In this document: piece after piece, positions 47,462 through 62,062 of the stretch
How the letters are laid out: each line of letters begins with the position of its first letter
How positions within the stretch are numbered: the stretch's first letter is position 1
NCBI GenBank assembly: GCA_039881145.1
Contig: JAYKKI010000038.1
Coordinates: forward strand, 62,001 to 126,000
Reading direction: 5' to 3'
DNA from: Druceiella hillmani
Lineage: Eukaryota; Arthropoda; Insecta; Lepidoptera; Hepialidae
DNA: 64,000 nucleotides
Position numbers and translations under genes: made by a program
Notes under the pieces: model-generated
Told to the model about the DNA's origin: nothing
Database searches by the model: none
Seen by the model: the letters and a program-made list of their open reading frames with translations, nothing else

Positions 47462-49040
47462 GTACAGAACACGATAAGGAAGTTTAGAGTATCTTCATTC
47501 GCCAATGCAAATGTGCCTACCACTAAACTGTGCCAGTCCTAAAGAAGTGTGGAGAGAAATATGGAAACTACCAGAGGGTAAAACGCCAGGTTACGATTCA
47601 ATCGACGCAAACCTACTGAAACAATTTACCTAGAAAAGGAGTAGTTCTTATAACTGCAATCTTTAACGCCTGTTTAAGACTTGCTTTCTATCCCACTTAA
47701 TGGAAAATTGCGCAAATAATAATGATCCCAAAACTAGGTAAACCTATCCATGAAGCGAGTTCCTATAGACCAATAAACTTACTTTCCTTGCTGGGTAAAC
47801 TGATGGAGAAGATATTGCTGACCAGGATGCGTAACTACCTACCAAATGCCGTTCCTGCGCATCAATTCGGTTTCCGGGAACATCACAGCACCGTGGAGCA
47901 GATACATCGTATCACAGATACCATAAGCCGTACTTTAGAACATAAACACTACTGCTTTGCTGTCTTCTTAGACATTAGTCAAGCTTTTGACAGAGTGTGC
48001 CACGACGGACTCCTCTACCAGCTTAAAAAATTGTTACCACACTCCTTCTTCCCGATCTTGAAATCATATCTCGATGGAAGGTGCTTCGAGGTAAAATATA
48101 ACAATGAAACCTCACTTTTCAAAATAGTACAATCAGGAGTGTCACAAGGAAGCATACTGGGTCCCTTAATGTATCTGATCCTTACTGCAGATCTGCCAAT
48201 GCACGCCGGTACTCTAATAGCGACTTATGCAGATGACACAGCGGTTTTATCAGTTCACGAGGATCCAACAGTAGCCTCAGCTAAACTACAAGACCATATT
48301 CACGAGGTAGAGAAGTGGCTAGACAATTGGCGTATCAAAGTTAATCAGGGGAAATATATCCATGTCACCTTCACCCTTAGAAGACAAACCTGTCCCCTAA
48401 TGAAAATCCACAATGAAATTATACCACAAGCGGAAGATGCTAAATATCTGGGTATGCATCTGGATAGAAGACTTACCTGGAGAAAGCATCTTTGGACTAA
48501 ACGCAAACAGCTGGACATAAAGCTCAGATCTATGTATTGGCTCACAGGTCTTAAATCGAGATTTACGCAGGAAAGCCAACTAGCAATCTACAAGTATATC
48601 CTAAAACCAATCTGGACCTACGGAATTCAGCTATGGGGTACAGCAAGCAACAGTAATATCGAGATTCTTGAAAGATTCCAAAGTAAAGCACTTAGAACAA
48701 TGATAAATGCCCCTTACTACGTGAGCAACAAATATATACAGGAGGACCTAAAAATCAACACTGTTAAGCAGGAGATTGCCAGATATAGCGAAAAGAATCA
48801 GAAAAGAATAGCAACACATGTCAATGAGCTGATAACTTAGCTTGAGGGCACAGGAAGTGTCACATACTCCCGTCTCAAACGGCATAGTGTACCTGCACTA
48901 TCCGCGAGATTTGACAGCAAATGACAGCAGCTCGCTTAAACGGGGTCCTTCTGACTACAAACAACATTAACTTAAACGTATTGGCCCATTGTGTCAACAC
49001 ACAGATTACCAAGTTACAGACAGATAAGAGAAAAAAAAAA
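47462..49040 (+). mobile_element. 5'-truncated jockey-type non-LTR retrotransposon
   Basis: A ~1.58-kb insertion carries the RT part of ORF2, a ~190-bp 3' UTR and a ten-base A tail ending at 49,040. It is bracketed by ACTATATATGTA (47,450-47,461) and ACTACATATGTA (49,040-49,051), a 12-bp target-site duplication with one mismatch. The endonuclease, ORF1 and 5' UTR are missing, as expected when reverse transcription stops early. Confidence 0.88.
47470..48840 (+). pseudogene. Jockey-type reverse transcriptase, 5' truncated
   Basis: From 47,722 the frame is open for 372 codons. It holds YRPINLLSLLGKLMEK, HQFGFREHHST, motif A FLDISQAFDRVCHDGL, GVSQGSILGPLMY, the catalytic YADDTAVLS, and the thumb and C-terminal region (KYLGMHLDRRLTW, YGIQLWGTAS), with TAG at 48,840. 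Upstream, the protein continues in pieces: EYLHSPMQMC, SPKEVWREIW and KTPGYDSIDANLL lie at 47,490-47,630. After that come a frameshift near 47,632 and an in-frame TAA at about 47,698, where a tryptophan-lysine motif follows. The RT core therefore looks intact, but the gene cannot be expressed as a full ORF2. The ATG at 47,722 is simply the first methionine inside the RT. Confidence 0.9.
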
Positions 49041-49051
49041 CTACATATGTA

Positions 49052-50455
<1,404 letters not shown>

Positions 50456-52501
50456 CTCCTTTGAAAAAAAATTATTTTGAAAAGCAATTCCTTCTGACAT
50501 TAAAAACAACAAGTCCTCTCTATTTTTACTCCCAAACTTCATCATCTACTTTCTGAGTGACTGCAATCTCGTAATCACCATTAGACAGTTGGTACTACTT
50601 TTCTACCACTACTAAGTTCTAATCAGCCTCGAGATATTTCTTTAACCCCTCTGGTAGTAAAACTTTTTCAGAAAGTATTTTTTATTAAAAAAACCGCGAC
50701 GTTAAGAATACGAAAGCCATAGAGTGGGTCTTTGAAGCCTCTTTGTACTACAAAAGAAAACTGTATTTGTTTCAATGACTAGTATTTAATTAAGAGGGAT
50801 AAGGTGTTTCATTCATTGAGAATTAATAAAAGTATTTAAAGTCATTAAAATTTGAGAAGATAAATTTTTTTTAAATCATATGAGACAGAAGTTTCGACAA
50901 TTATTTATTGCAACCGTGCAACAATGGTGTAGTATTCACACAGAACAAAACGTTAGAAAATTTAACGTAATAACTTTTATCTTTACTAGCTTTAATACAG
51001 AACCATCCTTTAATTTAATATCAAACTTTTCATAAAGCATTCGTCGAGTAAACACTTTAGAGGAATATTTACAAATGTCTTCAAAGCCATTGATTAATGA
51101 GAAACAGAAATAAACACATTATCTCGACACTTGAGTAATTTCTGTGTTAAACATTTTCATTGGATGGTAACCGTCTATTAAATGGTAATGTTATTGCGTA
51201 GTTATTGTTAGGGTTTTGAGCTACTCCAGAGAAATCATCTTGGTTTGTGGTGTGCACTCAGTCGTACAATCAAGCCTGGCGAACGTGCTTCGTTTTAATA
51301 AAAATAACCGGGCTGTGGTAACTTATTCTCGTCCATAAGAATCAATTACGTATATGCTTATGCATTAGCGAGCCTTCAGATGATTCCAATATGTAAAGAA
51401 TGCGGTGTGTCTATGAAAAGCTCCCTCACATTACAATATTCAAAATTTTACGACAACTAACTAATATTTAGAATACTATTGATACCCGTCACACTGCATT
51501 TTGGATATTTTTAGGTTTATCTCTCTGCAAGTAAGCCCTGGCCTTAGATAGAATTTAAAATAATAAACGGTTATATTGACGATCCATCAGCATAGCTATA
51601 AGCTTTTTTTATTGGATTGTTATTCGTGGAAATGAAGATTGCTGCTATTTTCATATTCCCCTTGCATGTACCACTCTCTACTATCTATATCTCTTTACTA
51701 TCTATTTATGATACCCTACTGCCTGTGTGCTTAATTTGATACTTCTATATTGATGACATAATTCTACTTCGACTTTTTCCGTTCCATTTGTTGCTTTAAA
51801 ATCAAGATTGTGGAATATGATTCACAATACTCATTATTCTGCTATCTTTAGTTTTATTTTGTCTTCATTCTGCTTGATTTGAATAAGTTAGCTTATTTTT
51901 AAGAACAGCCAATAACAATAGACTTTTTTAACAATAGGCAAACATAACTTTTCTAAACCTACATAAACGGAAATAGAATGAACCTACTACAAAATTATTA
52001 ACAAACATACCTAAGCTTAGTGTAGAATGACAACGGAACGCGGTCGCACTTCTACGTACCAAAAATAAATTTTATATAAAGGGGATCTTTGTTTCTCTAT
52101 AGAAAGGTATTGCATATTAGAAAAGATTTTAATATGATTATGCCTTGAAATAAGAAACTTTCTGTTATTTTGGAATAACTTTATCAATATTTATTTTCTA
52201 TTTTTGTTTTGTGATTAGTGAAGCTTTAATTTTATTTACAAAGAAAATAATCGCATCGAATCATGCTAGTGTTTTTGACTGTTTTATAATCCAGAATAAA
52301 CTTATAAGTGAAATGGAAGTAACCTAAGTTAAAACTTCTGGAGCTTTTATTCTGATAACTTTAATTGAGATATAAATATAATCAATTTATTATAATATTA
52401 TTTGCGCTTCATCGAAATGACTTTTACATAAAATTTAGGATCTGACACTATTTAGCTGTGTTTTACATGATGTTACTGATATATTTATCATTTTATTAAA
52501 T
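50456..52501. other. AT-rich spacer, nothing recognised
   Basis: No coding frame of note. A non-repetitive, GC-richer patch at 51,200-51,430 is unassigned. Confidence 0.45.
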
Positions 52502-52580
<79 letters not shown>

Positions 52581-52624
52581 CGTATATAAATATACATACA
52601 TGTACGTATGTATATGTATATATG
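52502..52624. repeat. (TA)n microsatellite with TACATACG tail
   Basis: TA repeats change into TACG/TACA/TGTA variants on the right. The tract lies ~55 bp from the SINE remnant. Confidence 0.9.
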
Positions 52625-52680
52625 TGATTACTCATTTAATTACTTTTTTATCTACTTTAAAGTATTTAATTGATACATAT

Positions 52681-52802
52681 GGCGGACTTAGCAACTGGAG
52701 CAATCTCTTACAGCCAACCATAACACCAGTCCAGCCTCATTCGATGCACGGCCGGGAATCTGACCCGGGTCCCCGCATATTAAAGAGCTTTCAGCTTTTT
52801 AC
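52681..52802 (-). mobile_element. tRNA-like SINE remnant
   Basis: On the minus strand AAGCTCTTTAATATGCGGGG is followed by ACCCGGGTCAGATTCCCGG, the T-arm layout of a tRNA. The B-box core is mutated: TCAGATTCC stands where TTCGATTCC is expected. The GCCGTGCATCGAATGAGGCTGG continuation is a non-tRNA body. The A box is missing or decayed. A tRNA-derived SINE fragment is the simplest reading; it is not a working tRNA gene. Confidence 0.4.
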
Positions 52803-53095
52803 AATTTCAATTTTAATATGATTTTCCTTTGATCGTAAATAACTCATTAAAATTCCGCGATTATAAAATACAAAATAGCGATGTGATGTAACCTATAGAA
52901 AAATACTACACTATCAGTATACGGGATACATTACAGTAGCGTAATTTCAGACGTATAGTGACGATATCTGAATTCACTGTACTACTGTAATATACGCAAC
53001 AGACAGGATTTTTTTAGTAGTCGAAGAAATGTAAACATGTCGGAACACGTAAGCTAGTTAAATAAAATTTTTACTTGTATAATAATTTATCAGCA

Positions 53096-53103
<8 letters not shown>

Positions 53104-53179
<76 letters not shown>
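53104..53179. repeat. (TA)n microsatellite
   Basis: A TA run preceded by an A9-10 homopolymer. Confidence 0.9.
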
Positions 53180-53549
53180 AAATATTGTATTAGCTGATAG
53201 TTGCTATTAATATACTTTTTTTTTTATTAAGTTTTTGATACAACGTGACATCGACAAAGGATTCAAAAGAATCATGCGCTCGCTGTAATTACGGATGTCA
53301 ATCTTACAATACAGTCCTAAAAGTAAAGACTAGTAGAAAGACTAGAGGGTGCTGGTATTGCGATGATGCGATTTTCACGATTCATCGTATCGTCTAATTC
53401 TGAATTTACTTCTATTCTTCCACTTGTTTTCGGTTTTATTTTTGGAACATATGAAGTCATCTAGTATCCACGTAAGACAACTTCGGACATTCATAGAAAA
53501 AATACTAATAGAAAAAATTAAGAAAATGTTCCTACTATTGTATACACAG

Positions 53550-53741
53550 ATATGTTGGAGTGTGAAACTTCTCTCAACCAAACCTTGGGTATTCATGACG
53601 GTATTGTAGGAGTTTTGAAAGTTATTGCTTGGCTTAAAAGCAAATCAATGATATATGAGGAAATGATCAGATACTTTTATGAGAAGAAAGAAAAAATGGG
53701 GTACGAAAACACAGACACCGGTGATTTAATCGTTTCTATTT
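53550..53741 (+). CDS. Candidate internal exon of an unknown gene
   Basis: This 192-bp open block lies between TATACACAG (acceptor-like) and GTGAGT (donor-like). Its length is a multiple of three and its reading phase is symmetrical, with two bases of a split codon at the start and one at the end. The reading includes GIHDGIVGVLKVIAWLKSKS and EEMIRYFYEKKEKMGYENTD, a mixed composition unlike the AT-driven frames around it. I do not recognise a family, there is no partner exon that I can join, and the polypyrimidine tract is weak. A chance frame remains quite possible. Confidence 0.22.
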
Positions 53742-56700
53742 GTGAGTAATTTCAAATCTTGTCATGAAAAGTTAAATTGACCCCGCCTTCAAATGTACCG
53801 GGAGGCTGTAACGTTTACACTGATTTTTTTTAAGATGGACAAATAAACCTAGTCCAAAATTGGTTTGAATTTGAAGTAGAGGTGAAACCGTAGAATTTAG
53901 TGGTTTTAGTTTATAAAATAGCATAGCTTGCATGGAAATGATAACTCCTCTGGGGTGGCTTGTCTGGAATTATTTTTAGCCGCGAATATTCTATGGTATA
54001 AAGTGGTATTACTGATATTTTAAAATATTAACTCAAGTAATGCAAAATGAAAAACAACGTAAAAACTATTAAAATTTAGCAATTTTTATTTTAACAGAGG
54101 TGACCATGAAAATTCGATCTACGATTCAGTCTAATGTTACATCACACGGGTCTGGAAAAACATTTCATGAAACCTATGTGTTCTAAGTCTTTTTAAAAAC
54201 TGAAGCTCAAGCTCAGTATTTAAAAAGACTTGGAACACATAGGCTCATAACAAGTGGAAATTAAATGTAAGATTAGGAGAGTATAGCAGGATATAGAATA
54301 TAGTTAGGCAGAATTAAATTAAATATCATTTCTTGCCCCTTGCGTTTAAAAATGTAGAGACGGCATAGCGATAAGATAAGAAAAATATATTTATTATATG
54401 TGTAAATTTGGTTGAAATATTCAGATTATTTTCATGATGTTAGGAATATTTTAACGGTAATAGAGAGGAAAGTTAATATATTTTCATGTAATTAAAAACG
54501 TTTATTTTATCTTTTACTGTTCAAACTATATATTTTCAATTAGTTAGATCTAATTGCGTTGAAATTAATATAAATTTTAAAATTCTGGAATTTTTTTCGA
54601 AATGATTATTTTCTCGCATAATAATTATGTTGTTTCTATACGCAGCACTGGCATTTTCAAAGATTTGGGATGTCGTGCATTGCTACTCTACGCTAGGACA
54701 ATATTCGACATAGCTAATCGCGTAAGTGGCTAAAAGAGCTTCACATCCGACATGGCACCAAACATGCAATCAATATTTGTGGAAATTATTTACATACATT
54801 TGTGAATTCTGTGATAAAATTAATTTATATTTGATAATTAAAAGAAAAATAGCATGAAAATAGGTATGAAAAAAATTTAACATTCTTCCATTATACCCAA
54901 ATTGCTCCTTCTGGTGACACTTGAGGTGGCGCTTTATAGTTTAATACGTAGTGACGATGTAAAAGTTATCAATACATGAATATAAATTCATTGTAAAATT
55001 AAATATTTTATTAAACATATTGTTATTCCTTGGCACCCTCTAAACACGCCATGAAAATATTTTACATGTGAAGATTCAAAACTAAAGGATGCGCCTATAA
55101 TTTGTTTTAATTTTATTTTATGAAAATCGAAGAGATGTTAAAAATATACATTAATATAAAAACAAATAAATCCTCATATTTATATATTAATTTTGGAATG
55201 TGATCATCAAAGTACAAAAGGTGAACTGTAAAATTTATTCAGTGTTTATAAAACGTTACGTATTTCTAAAATAATTAAAGGCATACGAATATCATATATG
55301 AGTCGATACCAACAGCCAATTTGTAAAAGATGCAAAACTAAATTTTATTAAAAATGTTAATAGTCGAAACATACAATTATTAAAACTGACTATTATTAAA
55401 TAAGGCGTCACTTTCCTTAAACATTTTCAAAAATATTTCATTATCATTTATTACCCATGATATGTAAGTAATATATACTTATTTTAATTGCATTGCATTC
55501 TTCGGACAGCAAGACTACTTGGATAATGATGGTTTGTACTTATTTCATAAACAAAATAAGGTTTAATTTCTGACGAAGTTAAGTCAGATATATCAGAAAA
55601 AATTGAGAAATATTTCTGTGTAGGTAAATACAAAACATACATTGTAGGTGTTGATTAAAGTATTAGTGCGAATATTTATTGGAGATATTAGATTTTTAAT
55701 AATTTAATATATGTTTTATTTGCATGTTTATTTACAATTTTTCTAAATAATTCCTTATTTACTCTAATTTTATGGAATAATGTTTAAAATGCTACTATAT
55801 ACATATTTAACAGAGAGATTTCTAAGTTTATTTATAAAATATCAGCTATATATAATATAAGTTACAATTTTAAATTAAGCTCCGAGTAATACATTCTTTT
55901 GTTATTTTATTACATTTATTCATCATGCTACGTTTTAATATCCTTGTAATTGATTGAAGGTAGTGTAAAATTCATCTCGATAAGCTATAACAATATATAT
56001 AGAGAATATTACCGTTTTTAGTAGTGGAACATTGAAATAGATTCGTGGAAAAATTTTTACGATAAAAATACAACAAAAAATAATTCGAATCGAAACACAT
56101 TTAACTAAATATTCACTGATAATATTCTTAAAGATTCATATCTAACTTCGGGATGTTATGGCATATGATGGATATTGTACGCCGCCACATATAAGTAGAT
56201 GTTACGATTTCACAATATCTTGATATTATTAATAGCGGTGAATATAATTATTGAAAGATATAATATTTTTTAAATATAACAATTTCTCATACTGTAAAGA
56301 AAATCTTGGAATATAAATGTAGTTTGGCAATAATGATATTTGACTATTTTCTTGATATGATATGAATATTCTATACATTAAAAATAAAAAATGTTATACC
56401 TTAAAAACGGCATACTAAAAAAAGTCACCTCGCGATAATTCATAACAGAACAATCGATTTAGAAAAAGAATTACTTTTGAAAAATGTTTTCAAGTTTGTT
56501 TGTTTCCAACATTTTTCAACAATTTCAAAACAAATTTTTTGTTACGCATAACACACAAGATACACAAAAATACAAAAGTCAATTAATACAATTAAATAGG
56601 GTAAAAAATAAAAATATTGTACATTTTTATTTGAAATTATGGCATCTATTTTATGTACGCTATTAAAAAACATCAATTATACCAATTTAAGAAATGTATT

Positions 56701-59700
56701 AGCATCTCTTGAGTTGAAAACTCAAGCTTTTGCTTGCTTAGCTGGAATTTACTGTACTTTTTCAAGATTACTAATTGTCACGGCCGGGTCGGACGGTCAA
56801 TTTCTTAGAATAAAATTAAATGACCAAGAATAATTTTTAGGTATTCTTTTTTTACCCAGTATTTTTTTTTAATAAGCAACAAATAGCAAATTCATGTTTT
56901 AAAAACAAATTACGTTAAAAATGCTATTATACTTAAAAATATATTATGAAAGAAATTAATTACAGTTATTAATTTACAAAAATAGGTAATAAATTAACAA
57001 ATTGAAAACAGTAAAACATTTTGAACTTCGTATAATTGATGGTTTTTTGTTAGATGACATCTAAGAAAAGATGATCCCTCATGGCATGCTTGCTACATGA
57101 CTATTATATTTTTACACTAAATTTTATGAGATTTAGTGAAATAGTTTCGCGAATAAGAGTAATTTGTGTGACTTTTTTGAACGATTTTTAAAAAAAGTAC
57201 TAACAGAATCGTAACTTCTAAACTATTGATATTCGCGGAAATAATGGATTTTTAAAGGACTTATCACGACGTTCTTTACCTAAATAAATTTTTGGGTTAC
57301 TTTAAAAAATCCATCCGATATAGTAGGTAATATTCTTACAACAGTTGTCTTTACCGTAAATTTTAATTTCATCAAAACGGATTCCTCTGCTATTGTTTGC
57401 AACTTTATCTTGATTATTTTGTTTTCAAAAGAAAAACATACATTTAAAAAAATTACTGCAGTAAACTGCAACACTGGAGATTTGCTTATGATCTTAAAAA
57501 CTTTCTCAGCATACGGTGATAGTTTAGCCAAAAATCGTAGTCACATCCCTACTATCGTAGCAACATTTTCCAAAAATAGCATGAAATCGCTATGTTACTA
57601 AATATGAAATATCTGCCACAATCCGAATTTAACCAAAACTAAATGTATTTTTTTTAGAAAGCCTAAATTACATTTGGTTTTGAAAGCATGACGACAACCT
57701 TTTTTTGACATTCAAAAAATTTTAAAAGTTTCATTGGTATTCTTTATGACAATGTCACATATTAATAAATTTGTTTTATTTTGCCTCCTCCCTATTTGTT
57801 CCTTATTCCTGAAAAATTTAACTGAAAAATCATTGTAACAATATATGTATTAAAACAACGATGAATAAATATTAAAGATACCGTTTCTTGATTTATAATT
57901 ATTAAAATAAAGTTAAAGTCTACAAAATAATTTCAACAGCCATTTAAAGGACCCTCTCTTTTATTTACAATCATCAGCGTATGAAAACTTTTAGATCATA
58001 AAGAAATATTTGATATAAATTGATTCGGAAAAAAAAAGAAATGTTAAAATGTTTTAAAACATATAAAAGAACTCGTGCACTAAAATTTTCACATCCATTC
58101 GTCTGATTTTCAAGGAAAGTTTAAGAATAATTATCAACCTGGGTGTCATTATCTAAGTTTTATGCTTCGATAGCATTAGATTTGGATTTTGGATTTTCAA
58201 TGCCGAGTTCAATTACCCTGGGCTCATCTAAATACTTACATGAAAAATTCTATTCAGTTTGGTCTTCTCCTAAGCTCAATTAGCGTGGCTGATATCGGAT
58301 ATAGATAGCAAAACTGGTACAGTTATCACCGCATTGCTTGGCGAAACGTAAAAGTCTCTAAATCTTTTCTCATGGAGTCTAATTCGAGAAAAGGATGTAA
58401 AACAAGGATATATTTTTATATGCCGTTTTTAAGTTAAACAATGGACTCAGTTATTCGTTATGTTGTTTCATCCATCCGTCTATATGTTGTCTCACAGTTT
58501 TTGTAGCTTTAAATTTTGCCTAAAATTGTTTCATATAGAGATTTAAATTAATTTTTAGATAAATATTTTTAAAAAAAACTTAGAATGTAATAAATTTGTA
58601 ATTTCATTTTACTACATTTTTGGCAATTGATTCATATTTATGTAAATTTTCTTTAAATAAAGCCGTTTCCTGAATGAAATGGTGTGTAGAACATAAACCA
58701 GTTGATATATTTACGTACATTTGTGTCATTCTCATCTCCAGCCGGAAGATGACTATTGGTGGATATGGCCTTCCCCAAATATGTTCAAGAATATTGAGCC
58801 TTTGTACTTTATAATTTAAAACATTGACCAGGTAATTCTTCTAAATAGCGATGGGTTTTTCCACTTTCCTTCTTCCATAATGTGACTTGAAAACTTTTCT
58901 TCTCCACTAGTTATGGGTTGTTCACTTTGTGTAATCTATCCATCAGCGTATTAATTTTCCGGATTGCATATCTCGCAGAAAAACTGATCGGTAATGCGAA
59001 AATCCATTATGTCTCTAAAAATATGTTTTATAGATTAAGAGTATAGATTTATTTTAACATTAAATTTTATGTTCAAAACCTTCTTTAAGTATCATTTAAA
59101 TCTCTTAATACAGGTTTAACAAATGTTTATACATCCACAGAAAGTCAGAAAGTATTCCTTTAATTAAATAAATATGACCAAACATTATATATGCCGTGAA
59201 CCATACCAGATGCTGTTTTAATAATTTAGTTCGTTTTCATATTTTATTGCTGTGGTAATCCAAGTGTTTACATGAAAGTGATTTTATATTCTACGACGTT
59301 CATAAAACACCTTGTAACCCGAAAAAAATAAACACTGCGCATATTGAATCCCAGTGTTTAATTTTTTGTGTGCTTTTCATGCGCGGAAACGAATTTTGCA
59401 AGTTTTCCAGCGTAATTTTGAGTGTTAAGTAAAGATTAAAAAAAAGAAAGAAAGATATTTTCTCGTATATTCTATTGTTTCATCACTTCATATAAATACA
59501 CAAAATTATGAAATCTAAAATGCAATATTGATTTTGAAATATTCATATGAACATTTTAAATTCAATATTTATTTTTTTTAATACCACAGAAACTTCTGAT
59601 TATAGAAATAATTGATTTAATTTTAGAAGTTTTCATTTGTTGTTCGGAAATTATTTAAAATTGTTTTGTTCCTTTAATTTTGCAAAAAAATTGTTTCATT

Positions 59701-61049
59701 TTTATAATTTGTTCTCTGATCTTGAACGTGCTTGCTCCCACTTAACTCTTGTTATTTCGAAAATGACAGATAACAACGTTTGATGACTGAACCGATTATC
59801 CCTTCCATAGGATTAATTGAAAGTCTATGTTCCTGGAGAGTTTACAGCGGAAATGATATTCAATCAGACAAAATAAGCACTAGTCATCAGTTTGTAGCGA
59901 TTTTGCATTTTTCACTCCATATTCTAATCGACATAGTGTTTAAAAAGGTAACTATAAAATTCTTGATTCGTGGCTTGTAATAAGGTGTTTCCTTGGTCAT
60001 ATTGCTCTATTTTCCCTAGGGTGAAGCTTACACGAAGATTCGATTTATCCTGCAAACAAAACGTTAAATTTCTGATTTAAAAGAGAAAAAATAAAAATAT
60101 AATTGAACTTAATTACCAGAAATTATTTGACTCGGTTACCTAAAGCTAGGTAAAATCCTCTGAAAACATAATCTTTAAAGTCAGATTTTGATCAGATGTG
60201 ACATGAAAGTTACCAAAGTTGTCAATCTCATAAGCGTAACGATTATATAGTTCATCACATGAGTTGTTTTAAAATATATACGTTTCTCTAAAATGAATAC
60301 ATTTAAATTTATCATGATTTTCTTCATAAAAAATTCACTTGTTTCCAAAAAGCAACTGAGTAATTTCTATTCATCATATTTGATTAGATAAATATTCTAT
60401 AAGTTGCAAGGAGAAAAATTAGCATCGACTTTGATAAATTATTAACTTAGTTGTTATCTAATATTACGTATTATTATTACGGATTGGATTGCTGTTATGT
60501 AATAAAAGTGAATGATTTGTTAGTTGATATTTTATACAATATTGCACTCCCATTTTTTTATATTTCTGTATAATACTTAAAAGAAACTTTCACTGATGTT
60601 ATTAATGCCAGATTTTCTTCATTTGACAAATCAATTTTCTGCATTTAGTTGTTGCTAGTCAACGAAAAGAGATTAATTCATTAGTCATACTTATTTCTGA
60701 AGTTGATTGATTCTCACATGGTAGTACATATTTATTCCTTTTTTCTTTATTTAGCCTATCATGAAACTTGATGTTAGGAAATTTTTGTAAGAACTTGTAA
60801 TAAATTTGTATGATTTTATGGTTTTCAAAATAGTTTTGAAATTCACCCCGCAATTAATTATATAGGCTGATTTTTGCAATATGCTAGCTTAAATAGACAC
60901 AGCTCCAACAAATAAACATAAATTAAACAGTACATGAATCAAGTTATAAACATTATAAACCAGTAAATAGTTATATCACATAATAATTAACAATATACGT
61001 GGATGTATAAATGCACGGATTGCTTTTGAAACAATAAAAATGACCCCGA
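53742..61049. other. Long AT-rich stretch without recognisable gene
   Basis: Apart from the hairpin at 54,173-54,243, I see only short AT-driven frames. A minus-strand frame at 57,531-57,280 has an ordinary amino-acid mix at its start (AKLSPYAEKVFKIISKSP) but no splice sites or family match. Confidence 0.45.
54173..54243. repeat. Pre-miRNA-sized hairpin, 25-bp arms
   Basis: CCTATGTGTTCTAAGTCT plus TTTTAAA (54,173-54,197) pairs with 54,219-54,243 with one mismatch. The 21-nt loop itself contains a CTGAAGCTCAAGCTCAG self-complement. The total of 71 nt is the size of an insect microRNA precursor. The near-perfect pairing is more like a foldback repeat or an endo-siRNA hairpin than a typical bulged miRNA. 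Confidence 0.75.
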
Positions 61050-61154
61050 CTTATAAGTGTCTGGATGTAAATATCGAAATGAAAAGGAAACGTTAATTTG
61101 CCAATCTAGACAAATTAACCTTTTTACTTCGATATTTACATCCGGACACATAAG
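61050..61154. repeat. 105-nt imperfect hairpin or tiny foldback element
   Basis: CTTATAAGTGTCTGGATGTA at 61,050 and TACATCCGGACACATAAG at 61,137-61,154 pair. Pairing continues through AATATCGAA and AAAAGG to TTAATTTG, broken by a few mismatches and a 5-base insertion (AAACG). The loop is CCAATCTAGA. A miniature foldback transposon or a small-RNA precursor are both possible. Confidence 0.75.
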
Positions 61155-61631
61155 TTTACTGTTTAAGATTTGGATTTGATAGTCGCTCGATTGTCTATTT
61201 ATGTTGAAGAAAATTTTGTTTCCTTTTCTTTTTTTTCTATGGACCTCCCTATTGCCAAATCAGTGTAATGGTTTAAGTATGAGATTTGGGTAACGAACCA
61301 AGAAAGAGCTAGACTTTACACAGTTAATTCTTTGAGAATTATAGAGAGCTAATTAAGTCTCCTTCTTTAAGATTATATATTAATACTAGCTGGGCCTACG
61401 TCTTCTGAAATTCGGATTAAGAATTTATTAGAATTTTTTTTCTTTCATAGTTTACTATACCAAAAATGATAACAATTCATTTAGTAGATTTTGCGTGTTA
61501 AGCGAATACATCAACATACAAACAAGCAGACAAAAATTCTAAAAAGAGGTTTCCTGGCTTCTATCATTATTCTTTATCTTAAATCAATCACCCTTTTTAA
61601 AATATTATTAACAGAATTCATTGTTACAATT

Positions 61632-61766
<135 letters not shown>

Positions 61767-61835
61767 GGAGATCTCATTCTTTGTAATTAGTTTTTGAAAT
61801 CTTCCACAGACTTCAATATTTAAATAATTTACATA

Positions 61836-61905
61836 TAGGGATTGCAATACCGCGACTCCTTCATTCCAGTGGGATCGATGTGCGGGATTGATCGATCACG
61901 TAGGT
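61836..61905. repeat. Probable 3' terminal region of the hAT element
   Basis: TAGGGATTGCAATACCGCG followed by a GC-rich CGATGTGCGGGATTGATCGATC block resembles the tips of insect hAT elements (CAGGGATTGCAAT type). It lies ~160 bp beyond the stop of the hAT transposase pseudogene, the correct side and distance. The matching 5' end would lie past the window edge. Confidence 0.5.
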
Positions 61906-62062
61906 TCATATTAAAATAATATGTTTTTATTCAAGAAATCAACTTTTATTAGACATGTGAAATATTCATTTTACATGTTATACATTTTAAATTATCATTA
62001 TTACATGTGAATATAATAAAATCATTATTATTAATGATTTTACTTAGGTGACTATGATTAAT

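Noticed and set aside
52681..52802. Functional tRNA gene
   Set aside because: The B box is mutated, and no acceptor stem or A box can be drawn.
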